64,000 nt of DNA from Arachnopeziza araneosa (lineage: Eukaryota; Ascomycota; Leotiomycetes; Helotiales; Arachnopezizaceae), in NCBI GenBank assembly GCA_003988855.1, contig QYAI01000004.1:124001-188000 (forward strand), written 5' to 3'. Below, in pieces: positions 11,701 through 22,238 of the stretch; the stretch's first letter is position 1, and the number at the start of each line of letters is the position of its first letter. The notes beneath the pieces were generated by a model. That model saw only the letters and a list, made by a program, of their open reading frames with translations, made no database searches and had not been told where the DNA came from. Position numbers and translations under genes: made by a program.

Positions 11701-12464
11701 ATCAAGCTCCTGATGCCGTGACCCCAACCTCCTTCATTATAATGTTGCTCTTTCCAGAGAAATGCTAAGCAGTATTAGTAAAACCTGAAATTCAAAATCG
11801 CGTTCTGTCACTAACCATCACCACCAGAACTTCGATAGAGCCTTACTAATGATCCATCATAAAGAGATATCAAAAGTTCATAAGAGCTCAGTGCGACCAG
11901 TCTATGTGCCTTTTTAATACCTAATACGTTCGGAGTATACGGTTTGCACCAATCCGAGATATTATCTTCTGTGCTAGAAGGCTTGCGGAAATGATCTGGA
12001 CGAAGATTGAACGTCCAGAGCATCTTGCCTTCAGTCAACACAAAGACACTCAGTATATCGTGGTCCTTAGAATCCGACAAGGCGACGCAGGAAGGAAGTA
12101 TCGGCTGCGGGAATACCAGTCGCAAGGTAAGGTACGCATCTCCTGCATTACGTTGTTTGGAGACATCTACTGCTCGGATTGAGAGAACCTTCCCACCTTC
12201 CAACACCCTCCACAGGAAACTCCTTGGAAATTTATGATAGCATCGATGGTAGATCGACGCAGCTGTAGCTAGATGCTTATATCTGAAAGCATTCTCATCC
12301 TCTGCGATGGAGTTTTCGGTGATATTGGATCGTTTCTGAGCCGCCCTGGACAGAGCTGCTGTTGCGATAGATGGAAGGCGAATAGGAATGGTAGATCCTT
12401 GTGTGGAAGGATCCAAATCTAGGCGTGTCTCTTTGTAGGCAAAGAATGGAGTAGAGACCTCCAT
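8800..12464 (-). CDS. NUP120: Nucleoporin Nup120/Nup160, Y-complex subunit
   Basis: Three exons on the minus strand: 12464-11816, 11764-9713, 9665-8800; 1188 aa. Nup120 (Nup160 in animals) is a scaffold subunit of the Y-shaped (Nup84/Nup107) complex of the nuclear pore. The N-terminal half fits the family's beta-propeller (for example LVALSSYELLISLYDGSLVRLY and FAVSLDHRLRIWNL) and the second half is all-helical. Length matches fungal members. Intron 1 (11815-11765) restores AFLWKEQHYNEGGWGHGIRSL across the join. Intron 2 (9712-9666) ends in a tandem CAGCAG acceptor, so two isoforms differing by one Ala are possible (numbering here uses the first). Assignment rests on overall architecture and length plus recognisable blocks. 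Confidence 0.88.
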
Positions 12465-13094
12465 TGTCCCCCATCAGTTTCGAATCGCTAGCACGCTGTT
12501 TGTGGCTCTTCTCGTGGTTGTCGCATTATCGAGATTTTGTTGTTGACCAGAACTTCTCCGGAACATCGCGTTGAAAGTTACGCGAACAAGGCGACAAGGA
12601 AAATGGTTGCCCAGATTCAAAGAATCAAATAGCCGCAGTCTTCGACTGATTTTTTGTAACCTTCATAGTTGTAAAAGAAGACATTTTTTCTATTTATTTC
12701 TTCGAGACCTTTATATCTTGCCATAATCACTTTTTTCTTCTTCATCTTGGAGAGGCTTTTTGGCCTCGGTTGGCTCCCTTTTATGGACCAGTTGAATCAG
12801 AGTCTTAAGTCAATGATATAGGAATGATCCTAGAACAATGGAATCTCACAGATTAAAATTGGCTGTTCAAGAAGGAAATTGGGCCTGTGGATGCAACATA
12901 ATGATAATAAATCCTCGCTTGCATTTCGGCATGCTTTAGCTATTGCTCTAATGATTCTACTCTATGATGGAGATTCCTTCACTATGCAGCTCAAAACGAT
13001 AGTCCTATCAACAAGAATACATCAAGACCTTAGAATACATCAGGGCTTCAAAATTCGCTCCATGCTTGACCTAACAACCTCCATCTCCCTCCAA
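12465..13094. other. Intergenic, NUP120 promoter and RAD51 3' region
   Basis: 0.63 kb between two minus-strand genes. It is AT-rich with T-runs near 12683-12750. A small plus-strand open frame (12879-13157) overlaps the RAD51 3' end and looks spurious. No RNA gene seen. Confidence 0.5.
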
Positions 13095-14237
13095 CTAATC
13101 TTTTTCCAACTCTTTGGGGCTTGGATCGCCAATACCATCTTCATTAATGGCAAATAAACAATCACTCTCAGGTAGGCAAGGGCTATCATAAATCTTGCAG
13201 ATCCTCGTTTCTCCTCGACCCTTCTTGAGACTTAATCTTGTTGTACTAGCATGTGCAATAATGTTGCCTCCAATAGGTTTCTTAGGATCTGGATTAAACA
13301 TAGCACTTGGTCCGCCATCGACTTGAGCAACAACTTGATTAGTGATGACCACAGCAATTCCAAACTCATCCGCAAGTCGCTGAAGCATTCTCATGAATTT
13401 GGCCAGGTGTGTTTGTCTTGACGATAGCTCTCCTCGGCCGACAAAATCTGTTCTGTAAAGAGATGTGGCACTATCGACGATCAAGAGCGAGAATCGAGTT
13501 TCACACATCATTGCCGATGCTTGGTTAAGCAATTGCAGTTGATGATCCGAATTATACGCCCTGGCATAAGCCACATTGTCTAAAACTTCTTCTCCGGATA
13601 GTCCATATCTGTTTGCGACGGCGAGGAGACGAACAGGTCTAAATGTTCCCTCCGTATCAATATAGAGACATTTCCCTTCTCCACCTCCCATGTCGAAGGG
13701 CAATTGGCAAGTGACTGCTAAGGTATGACATATTTGACTTTTTCCAGTTCGGAACTCTCCAAATATCTCAGTGACCGATCCTGTCTCAATACCTCCGGCT
13801 AATAATGTGTCAAGTTGCTTAGATCCAGTTGTGATAGATATTAATTCGCTTCTCCGCTGGTGCATCTCGGTCGCTGTGGTAAATCCCATGGGAACCAACT
13901 TGGTTGCTGATTGAGGTCAGGCGTCAACCTGAAACTGCTTGGAGGTACATACCCTCAGTCAGAATCTTGTTAGCCTTTTGCTCTGAAATTCCCTTAATCT
14001 GTTCGAGAATCCGTTTTGGAGTGTACGCGACGGATTCAACTGTGTTGTAACCACCATCGATGATCAGTTGAATATCTCTTTTTGTAAGCCCTGCCACACC
14101 CTGGATAACAATATCAGTTGAAGAATTCTTGTCGGAGACAACATCTCTACCTCTAAAGCCGTAAGTGGTGTAGGTGCTCCAGGACCTCCCACTCCAGTCT
14201 CTTCCATCACAGATTCTTCCATTTCTTCAGTTGCCAT
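13095..14237 (-). CDS. RAD51: DNA recombinase Rad51
   Basis: Three exons on the minus strand: 14237-14151, 14100-13953, 13906-13095; 348 aa. Rad51 is the eukaryotic RecA-family ATPase that forms filaments on single-stranded DNA and drives strand exchange in homologous recombination. Visible: acidic N terminus (MATEEMEESVMEETG), helix-hairpin-helix region ending GISEQKANKILTEATKLVPM, Walker A GEFRTGKSQ, Walker B LLIVDSAT, and the near-invariant blocks YIDTEGTFRP, DNVAYARAYNSDHQ, FGIAVVITNQVVAQVDGG and KKPIGGNIIAHASTTRLSL. Introns of 50 and 46 bp restore TALEGVAGLTKRD and TEATKLVPMGF exactly. Length is normal for the family. Two ACGCGT boxes lie about 84-108 bp upstream of the ATG, fitting G1/S control. 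Confidence 0.97.
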
Positions 14238-14320
14238 TTTCGAAAGGTCCGCGACTTGGTAAGGTTGGGATGTATGCTTCTCCCGAGTGGCAATTGTGAC
14301 CAAGGGAAATGATAGAATAG

Positions 14321-14345
14321 ACGCGTTGTTGATAGTTCGACGCGT
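14321..14345 (-). promoter_or_regulatory. Two MCB (ACGCGT) boxes upstream of RAD51
   Basis: ACGCGT occurs at 14321-14326 and again at 14340-14345, 84 and 103 bp before the RAD51 ATG. ACGCGT is the MluI cell-cycle box bound by MBF (Mbp1-Swi6 class) in yeasts, and yeast RAD51 is a known MCB-driven gene. The spacing and proximity here suggest the same G1/S control; this is inference from sequence. Confidence 0.7.
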
Positions 14346-15006
14346 AGCAGCAACGATCTAGCAGTACGCTACCACGTGACTCATCTAGATTTCATATGAA
14401 AAGTGCTCTATAAACATAACTAAATAGGTTAACTCATAAATATGAGGGCCTTTTATACGTGGTTTATACGTTTATTCCTCTGTCCACAATCTAAGAGCAG
14501 GGTAAAATCACACATATATGCCATTTGCCATGTCGACTTCTTATGCGCATTATCTCTTTGTGATAGTTGAAGTTAGATCAACGCTTATGCCCAAGTCAAA
14601 TTCAAAGCATATCAAAAGGGTATACTCTTCATCAAATTTCCTTCTCAGATGCAATAACATCTAAGAATTAATTAACATACACTTTAACGGGTATAGACTT
14701 CTAGATTATATGTACAGCATGCTCTAAAGAGCTGAATTCGAGCAATAAAAATTGCCGCTGGACCTGAACATAGCCCGGGCTGCTACATCATGGTTTTTGA
14801 AAAAAGCTCTTGTCCTCCTTCAGTTCACCTGGTTGCTTGTGGAGAATGGTGTTCCCCATTCGTTGAGTTTAGTTTTGCATCATATTGAATTTCTGAAAAA
14901 GCTTTTGACACCATCCGATGTAGTCCTCCGAGATGGAATGCAAATATAACATCTGCGTATGCATATGTACATCTGGTGTTCATGACTGGTGAAACGTGCT
15001 TGAAGG
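14346..15006. other. Intergenic, AT-rich, no gene seen
   Basis: 0.66 kb between the RAD51 promoter and the 3' end of the next minus-strand gene. AT-rich; no extended open frame and no RNA gene recognised. Confidence 0.5.
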
Positions 15007-16306
15007 TCATCGTCCTGACAAAGAATTTCGGGCCTGTTTCTGGAGCCTCGCTGACCGTCTCTTATCTCCCGAGTCCTCTCCTTCAACTTCCACGCTTCTG
15101 CCTTTGAATTCGGCAGGAACCCCAAAAGTACCAGCTGGCAATACTTCAAACCCAGAATTAACCTTTCTCACTGCTCTGTTCACGTGGAGCTCGCCCGGTA
15201 TAAATGACGAGGCGGACATACCAGGGGAAGATGTAACAGGATCATTCCCAAGCCAACTTTGGCCAGCAGAATCTAAGCCTTGTTGAAGATAACGCGGCGC
15301 TTCCAAGGGACTCTCCTGAGGAGTCATAAATGGGTCGGCTGGTTCATTTTCTTCATTTGGCACTGATGCATACTCAGCTTTAAATTTTTGCATTGGCACA
15401 GATGCTCGTATTGGTTTGCCTGACGACATATTTGATAGACTTGGCACGGTCCCGCTATCTGTACTCTGGTGGAGCAGAGACTGGCGAGGACCATCTTTCT
15501 TGGAACGGTTCTTATGAGAAAGTGTGGCATCTGAATCTGACGAAGTTCCAGAGTTTTGTTCGTTATCTGCAGCTGAAGATTCTGCCTCGGTATCCGTTTG
15601 ATGGGAGCCTCGAGGTTGATGGGAAATGGCTTTCTTTCTTGGTGGAGAAGCTTTACCTTCCAGCTGCCCAAGCGTTTCTTCGTCGTATTCTCCATGGCTC
15701 CCAAAACGAAGCCGCGAGGACCTTCGCGGCTTATAGGACGGCCGGGTGATAGCATGATCCTGAGATGTGCCACCGTTCTCCTCGTTCCCAGTAGACTTGG
15801 CCTCTGGTGTAGTGGACAGACTTTGATTTCTGGGCTGGAGCCCTTGATTTCTGGAATTTATGGTAGCTGTGTCTGGAGAAATTTCAATCAGAGGCTCTCC
15901 ACTTTTACCGGAATCATCGCTAGCCAGATTTTCGGAAGAGTTACTTCGTAAATGTCCAAGTTTCAACTCACTCGGAAATGGTGTGGCGGATTGTGATATC
16001 CAGATTCCATCAACCTGTATCCCGCTCTGGATAGCTCTGACTCCAAATGGGATATCGTGGCTCTTCCTCGACTGGATTATATGACCGCTGTCCCGGAGTT
16101 CCTGGATCTTGATTCTCTTTTCTTCATCCACGAGTGCTTGCCTCTTTACATGATGGTTGCGCCAAACCAATTTACCCCATCCAATAGCAAATACACCTAG
16201 AATAGCCAAAGCTAATACCTGCAGCAGATTAGTATGCACTCTACTAGCTAAGAACACTACCCACGAAAGTCATCTTCTCCCACAAGGCCCATGAATTGAA
16301 AAACAT
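15007..16306 (-). CDS. Fungal single-pass membrane protein, unknown function
   Basis: Two exons on the minus strand: 16306-16265 and 16218-15007; 417 aa. The first exon encodes only 14 residues, MFFNSWALWEKMTF, and joins through a 46-bp intron (donor GTGGGT, branch TACTAAT, acceptor CTGCAG) to a membrane helix VLALAILGVFAIGWGKLVW, then a basic segment. I prefer this start over an unspliced one because MFFNSWALWEKMTFV followed directly by the helix resembles fungal homologues and has a proper ATG. Residues about 70-100 (HDIPFGVRAIQSGIQVDGIWIS) look conserved. The rest is Ser-rich and disordered until a short C-terminal block (HVNRAVRKVNSGFEVLPAGTFG). No known domain; likely anchored in a membrane with a cytosolic tail. 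Confidence 0.75.
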
Positions 16307-18288
16307 GTCGATTGCTAACTATTGACTACTGGCCGATCTAGCGGTAGATAATTCTTAGACTGCTCGTGACTGGGCAGCTCGAGCGCCTGTGATTTGACGG
16401 AGGGAATAGTCTGATATCTTATAAGACAGAGATATGTGGCGACGCGAGGGTCTGTAGAAGCTTGGGATTTGGTTCCCGAAGAGCGAAGGTATTAAAGTTC
16501 TCAATCCCAAAATGGCAGTAGCGATATTACGAAAAGTCGCCGCGGCACTGGAGTCTATAAACCACCGTCAAGTCTCTGACATTCATGAGGGAAAGAGATC
16601 AAATGTGCCCAACACGACTAATCGTAGTGTCTTGGGACTGATGCTTGTCTGGGTGGCCGGATAGCTGCAGTGAGTGAAACTCAATCCATGAATCAGACAA
16701 CAGCGCGTCCCGGAGGCCGTTGTGGTATTTGCTGTGGTAAGACGTGATAAAGTACATGCAAAACTATTGTACAGCACAAGAAACGAATGGATTGTGGGAT
16801 GTGGCTTAATCACGAGTTAGTTATCATGAAAGTTCCACAAGCTCCAAAAGTCATCATGAGAGAAGCTCTTTACTTTGAGCTGAGGAAGGAGGGCTGGTGT
16901 TTATATTAGAATCTTACTGACAATGCTTCCATCATGATCCTGGCCTCATAGTCGTGTCATTATAGATCCAGAGGGGCGGAGGGCATATTGCACGAAGAAA
17001 CAGGACCATTCACCGACCCTGACCATTGCAGGCATGACGACTCCGTCTGAGCCGGTGTGGGTGGTCTTGGGACGCAGGCAGAGTCAAGACATGAGGTGGC
17101 ACGACTGGAATTGATGGTCATGGATTCTTGCACAAAAGAAAGCTTTGCATATGCAGCTGAATGAGGGAAGCTGATGATGGCTAGGCTGCTCTCCGTGCAT
17201 GCAAACAAGCAAGCACCCCTCGACGCCTATTTTTGGCCAGTCTGATGTCTCCTTTCTCGCGCTCTCTATTGATATCAAAACATTCCCGAGACTGAATACT
17301 CAGAGGCCATTATTGACACTGAGGCTTCCGAAGGTCCGAGAGTAAGCAGCCAGTGGCCCGAAAACTCCTCCAACGTCCCCGAAACCGAATATGTTAATGC
17401 AGAGCTGTTCTTATGCGATTCGAACCCAGGAAACCAACAAACCGAGACCAGACTATTCTTCTGGTCCAGGCGGCCATGGGACAGCCTGCTTAACATTGTC
17501 CTGTTTGACTCTTGCAAGGCCTCGTATTGTTGATCCCAGTGAGCGAGCGATGGCCAACTAAATTCTCGCCACCAATGCAAAGAAGAATCCTCGGAGGCGT
17601 GACTGAGACAGTTTGAGGAACGCCATTTTCAGCTGTGCTCGCCATCCCGCTTTTCCACACCCAGATGTCGTCGCTTGGATTTGTGCGAGTCTATTCCGAT
17701 CCGAACACAGTTGTACTTTCTCACGGGATGTTCCATGCTGAAATCTTGACCTCCTGCTGAGTAGCGATTTGTTGCGGTTGGGTTGGCTGGTTAGCAGATT
17801 GATTGAGGCCACCCAATCGAACTCTGAAATGCGGTCACCTGGAGACTGTTCAATCAAGCGAATCTCCCTTTCCTCTCCTCTCCTCTCCTCTCCTCCCCTC
17901 TCCCCCTCACCGACTCTGATGATTTAATTGATTCATTACCCAGGACGCAATCCGCGCCGAGGAATAGCTTGAAGGGAGAAGGGAGATAGTTACAGTAGGT
18001 AGGTAACTTCTCCTGGTCGGGAGAGCCAATCCAGTGATGCTTCCTCCTTCCAAGTTCCTACTCGCTCGGTATCTCCAAGTCCGGTTAAAAGTCAGCCGGG
18101 ACCTCGAATGGCTGCAATGAAGTCACGAGAGCGACATCCTCCTACCTCACTGGCGTCTAGCAACCCAATTCTTCGTCTCTGAATGCATTTCTAAAGACTC
18201 GGATTTATACAGCAAGACTAACCATAGCTTCCGGCGATTTCACACAACCAAACCTTCTAGCAGCCGCCCGCCCATTCATCCATTCATC
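16307..18288. other. 2-kb intergenic region without a recognisable gene
   Basis: Divergent flanking genes, so it should hold two promoters. Overlapping minus-strand open frames at 17275-17857 have no recognisable similarity. A GGTTCGAATC sequence near 17410-17420 (minus) is tRNA-B-box-like but lacks a matching stem. A pyrimidine-rich tract lies at 17864-17908. Confidence 0.5.
17864..17908 (+). repeat. CTCTC-type pyrimidine tract
   Basis: About 45 bp of nearly pure C/T with CTCTC pentamers repeated about five times, then CCCC-rich. It lies about 380 bp upstream of the ATG at 18289. Such CT tracts are common in promoters of filamentous fungi; a role here is inference. Confidence 0.7.
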
Positions 18289-19167
18289 ATGCCAATCCGT
18301 AATCCATTTGCGAAGAGAGAAGTTCAAACCGGCTTGGCCCCGTACGAAGAGGGAGCGCGACCACTTTCTCAAAACGGCACACGACCAGCATTTGAAAGGG
18401 TCGATACCACAGGAACCAAAGGCTCTTCGGCCCTGAGTATCTCGAGCAAAAGAAGCCAAGAACCTGTTGAGTACAAAATGTCAGGTATGCACGCCAGCAA
18501 TTGGAAGTTCCCGGAAATCAGTCAGTGCACTAATATCAAGATAGTTGTGAATGATAGCGGCGTCTACCTACCCGTAAGTTGTCTCGAAGAAGCGTCTAAG
18601 ATAATCGCTGACGCAATGCTAGCCATCACCACCGGAGAAGAAAGGGTTTTGGCCCAGACGCACCCATCCTTCAGGGGCCTCCACGAGCACTCGAAACAGT
18701 GAGTCTGATATTGAGCCCTTCTCAATTTCTAGAGAATCATTTGATTCATATAGGAGGTCTTTTGTGGGTGCCCTCTGAGAACAAAACTAGCACTTCACTC
18801 ATTTTAATAGGATATATCAGCCAGATCTCCTATCATTCCTCACGAAGTCGGACGGCAGAGTCTGGATTCCGCGCGACTACCAAGGGTCCCACGATCTGCA
18901 ATCAACGAAAGGAGATTTGAAAGACAGCCTCCAACCGCCGAAGAAGGATTCGAAGATGTTGGCTTGAATGATGAACAAGGCAAGCAGATGAAGAAAAAGG
19001 GATTCTTCTCGAAGTTTGGGGAGAATTCCGATCCTAACACACAATCCTCGACGACTTCGAGGTTTCATCTACCGGGAAGAAAACGAGGACAATCTGGCGT
19101 TGGCGAAGAACTTGGGAATATTCAACGCCCTGGCACAGCTGGATCTAAGGAAGTCAAGGAGGTTTAG
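18289..19167 (+). CDS. Conserved fungal protein of unknown function
   Basis: Four exons: 18289-18484, 18545-18573, 18623-18763, 18811-19167; 240 aa. The spliced product contains ordered-looking blocks separated by disorder: MPIRNPFAKRE at the start, KMSVVNDSGVYLPPSPPEKK around exons 1-3, SDIEPFSISRESFDSYRRSF then DISARSPI across exon 3/4, and KKKGFFSKFGE near the end. Exon 2 is only 29 nt. Intron 3 uses a GTGGGT donor. A strong-looking alternative (GTGAGT near 18699 to TTTCTAG near 18731) runs to a stop at about 18918 and would lose the C-terminal block, so I rejected it. No catalytic domain; no predicted membrane helix. Function unknown; phosphorylation-rich disordered adaptor is a guess. 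Confidence 0.72.
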
Positions 19168-19868
19168 TAGAACCAAGCCAAAAGCTTTGTTCTAAGTGAC
19201 AATGGTATGTGGCGTTTGTGGGGAAATACTCTAGGTGTTATATCGATACTAGCACAATCGTTCGGGATGCATCTGAGAAGAAAATGAGATATTCTGTAGT
19301 AATAGTAATGGTATGGGTATTCAGCAACAATGATATGTCAGCAGGCTACTCCATTGAATGCTCTCTTGTCGTCTCATCTGTTGGATTCGAGGGGAATACA
19401 AGCATCATTCCGGACTGACACCTAAACCCCAGCCTCATCTACCTTACTTTAGTTGATATAAATGTTGAGAGATGAACATTACCTAAGGACAGTATAACAT
19501 CCAGCCAAAATATAACTTGTAGGAGGATGAGTCGCGATGTAAATTTATGCACATCACTAGCAAGACGATACGCAACAACGGCAAACTTATGCCAACAATT
19601 GACTCACCAATCGGAGGTAATTATTGAGCAGTTATTGCTTTATGCACTGTTTACATGTAACATATATGATCATCCTTTCTCTTCAATTTAGACATCTCAA
19701 TACTGTTTTCAATGAATTTGGTGGGGTAACGGGTACCTAGATTGAAGATCCGATATTTAGCCGAACAGATTGGCAGAAAAATACAATTCGACCTGGCCAC
19801 TCACCAAGCTAGAGAACCAAATCTTCTACTGCATACCAGATAATCTGACATGATTTCAGACTCTTACC
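19168..19868. other. Intergenic, no gene seen
   Basis: 0.7 kb, AT-rich, tandem plus-strand neighbours. A TGACTCA heptamer at about 19610 lies 260 bp before ACL4 but may be chance. A short open frame at 19209-19418 looks spurious. Confidence 0.45.
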
Positions 19869-21062
19869 ATGGCTAAGACAAAGACAAAGACCAAGGATAG
19901 AAAGTCGAAAAAGAAAGAAAAGACTCTTCTCAATCATTTGGGTGAAACGTCGTCAAAGATGAACTCACCGCCCGCCACTCCGGAAGTTCTGCTTGCACGA
20001 GCAGCTTATTCCCTCCAGCAGGGCGATATCGAAGGCGCTGTACCATTGGCAAAACGAGCTCTGAGCTTGGTTGACGTGGAATCTCCGGAATCACTACCTA
20101 CGCTCAATCTGCTCGGAGAAATTCACGTCGAGTTAGGTGATGTAGATTCAGCGCGCCAGTATTTTCAACAAGCCGCCGGTATCGATGAAGATGGCGCGAT
20201 CAGTGATGAGTTAGGAGGTGGGGCAGAGAAGTTCTTGTGGTTGGCGCAGTTAAGTGAGGACGGTGGGCAGGATAGTGTTGATTGGTTTGAGAAGGGAGCA
20301 GTCAGTCTACGAGATCAAATTCAAGCTCTCCTTGACCGCAATCCAAAAGCACCAGACCAAGAGGCTCTGCTCGCGGAGAAGACAAGAAAATTGGCCGTAG
20401 CATTATGTGGAATAGTGGAAGTGTATATGACAGACCTAAGCTGGGAAGAAGAAGCCGAACAAAAGTGTGAGATGCTTGTTACAGAGGCGACGATGGTTGC
20501 ACCTGGGTTTGCGGAGCCGTGGCAGACTTTAGCGAATGTGAGGATATCACAGCAGAGAATGGAAGATGCCAAAGCTGCCCTCGCCAGGAGTTTAGACTTG
20601 TGGAAAGACTTGCCGCCGGAAGACAGTCTCGTGCCTGATTATCCCACCCGAGTCAGTTTGGCAAGATTACTCATGGAGGCTGATATGGACACTGAAGCTA
20701 TCGAAGTCCTAGAGCGCCTGGTAGGAGAGGATGATAGTAGCGTAGAGGTGTGGTATCTTGGCGGCTGGGGTCTCTACATTATGGGCGAGAAGCAGAAGAA
20801 TGGGGAAGTGAAGCTGGAAGATGAGGAAGGCGAAAGTTGGAGAGTCTCCTGGATCTCTAGTAGACAATGGTTGAATCAAAGCCTTCACTTATTTCAACAA
20901 CAAGGTTATGAGGACCGGCGGTTAGGAGAACATGGCAAGGAACTTCTTGCAATTCTGAATTCCGCACTGGGGGGAGAAGTCTCACACGAAGACGAGGAGG
21001 ATGGTGACGAGTGGAATAGCGATGGAGCCGAAAATGAAGACGCAGAAATGACAGGAGCATAA
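19869..21062 (+). CDS. ACL4: TPR assembly chaperone of ribosomal protein L4 (Acl4-like)
   Basis: Single exon, 397 aa. Acl4 is the dedicated chaperone that escorts newly made ribosomal protein uL4 (Rpl4) to the nuclear pre-60S particle. Seen here: a Lys-rich start (MAKTKTKTKDRKSKKKEK) that could act as nuclear signal, several TPR units beginning at about residue 38 (LARAAYSLQQGDIEGAVPLA; PTLNLLGEIHVELGDVDSA), further helical repeats to about residue 340, and an acidic tail (EDEEDGDEWNSDGAENEDAE). TPR array plus acidic end and length match the Acl4 family. The assignment is by architecture and TPR sequence, so a related TPR protein is the alternative. Converges with GIR2 (198 bp between stops). 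Confidence 0.8.
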   Translation: MAKTKTKTKDRKSKKKEKTLLNHLGETSSKMNSPPATPEVLLARAAYSLQQGDIEGAVPLAKRALSLVDVESPESLPTLNLLGEIHVELGDVDSARQYFQQAAGIDEDGAISDELGGGAEKFLWLAQLSEDGGQDSVDWFEKGAVSLRDQIQALLDRNPKAPDQEALLAEKTRKLAVALCGIVEVYMTDLSWEEEAEQKCEMLVTEATMVAPGFAEPWQTLANVRISQQRMEDAKAALARSLDLWKDLPPEDSLVPDYPTRVSLARLLMEADMDTEAIEVLERLVGEDDSSVEVWYLGGWGLYIMGEKQKNGEVKLEDEEGESWRVSWISSRQWLNQSLHLFQQQGYEDRRLGEHGKELLAILNSALGGEVSHEDEEDGDEWNSDGAENEDAEMTGA

Positions 21063-21260
21063 ATTTTGTATCGGGCTTCGCGTTGGTGTAATAAAAATCA
21101 TGCATAGACCTGTGGATTCCACGGTAGCTGCACATTAGAGGCGTTCAGTAATGTAACGAGTCTTCCAGTCCCTTGATTCTCATTGACCAGCCGATGATAC
21201 TAAATCTAAGACGCCCGCAATGCAACTCCAACGCCTAGGATATCTACAACTCGCTTTGGA

Positions 21261-22071
21261 TCATGCATCAACCTTCAACTGCTCCATTTCTTGGTTCGGG
21301 ATATCATCATCATCTTCTTCTTCTTCTTCTTCTTCTTCTTCCTCAATCTTTCCAACCATTCCTCTTTCCCAGAGTTGCTTCCCAGTCAACTGCACAACAG
21401 CATCTTTCCCTCTGTTCTTCTTCTTCTCCGCTGCTTCATCCGCTTCATCTTCCTTCAATTTCAGCTCCTCCATCTCCTTTTTGAATTCTTCTCGCCATTT
21501 GGTAAAACTCTCGGGCGTCACAGGACTACCATGGAACTTCTTATTCTCTTCTCTTTCTGCAGCCAACACCTTTTGCTCATGCTTCTGGCGCGCTGCTTCT
21601 TGTCGCGACGCAATCAGTTGCTCGGCATTGTCTTTGAGAGTGGAAACTAGAGTGAAGATCATAGCCATGCCCATATTCTCTTCTATCGGTTCCGTGAGGC
21701 CGCTGAGGAGGGTTTCTTTATCTGAGGCAACACTGAAGAAGGGGTGGACTGGCGCATTAGGTGGGCCGAGAAGGTCGAGAATCGGGGGTTCATCTGGATA
21801 ACCATCGGTGTATTTAACGTGTAGGGAAATGGTTGGAGGTTCTGAGTCATCTCCATCATCGTTGGTGATGTCCAAGACAATAGATATTCGATACTCTGTT
21901 TCCGAAATATCTGTTTCGCGTCAGTAGGTCTTTCACAAGTTAGTGCAAGCTGCCCCGCCACGGACAAACTGCTTGGCTTTAGCTGCAAGGATTTAACGAC
22001 AGACCATGGATTTCTTCAGGAAAGATACTGTCAAGGACTTCTCGTTCCTCTATTTGTTCTTCTTTCCCCAT
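21261..22071 (-). CDS. GIR2: RWD-domain protein, Gir2/RWDD1-like
   Basis: Two exons on the minus strand: 22071-22005 and 21910-21261; 238 aa. Gir2 (RWDD1/DFRP2 in animals) binds the DRG2-type GTPase Rbg2 and the Gcn1 translation-control factor. The RWD domain starts at residue 1: MGKEEQIEEREVLDSIFPEE, then across the 94-bp intron HDISETEYRISI, and the diagnostic YTDGYPDEPP motif. A central Lys/Glu-rich helical segment (SFTKWREEFKKEMEEL) and a C-terminal acidic run of about ten Glu and four Asp follow, the latter coded by a GAA microsatellite. It shares only 167 bp of divergent promoter with PUF6, another translation/ribosome gene. Confidence 0.88.
21315..21344 (+). repeat. TTC/GAA trinucleotide repeat in GIR2 coding sequence
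   Basis: Nine TTC units plus one CTC on the plus strand, coding about ten Glu on the minus strand, followed by four GAT (Asp) codons. In frame, so unit changes would alter only acidic-tail length. Confidence 0.9.
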
Positions 22072-22238
22072 TTTGGAGGCCGGAATTCAACACACTTCTG
22101 AGATATTTCTCCAGATCCTGTGTGCCTTGTGAAGTCAACATGGTGGGGAAAGTTCGTCGGAGCACAGACCAGCTCAAAGAACCCTTCCCAAAACTTAATT
22201 TTTGAGTCTTTCTGCGATCAAAACCCACAACCACAGCA

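Noticed and set aside
17400..17480. tRNA-like B box (GGTTCGAATC) on the minus strand
   Set aside because: T-stem halves do not pair and no cloverleaf can be built.
18699..18920. Alternative splicing of the 18289 gene using GTGAGT and CTAG
   Set aside because: Gives an early stop and loses the C-terminal block that looks conserved; kept only as a possible isoform.
19605..19618. TGACTCA near ACL4 as a Gcn4 site
   Set aside because: 260 bp from the start, single copy and in a gene not known to me as a target of amino-acid control; may be chance.
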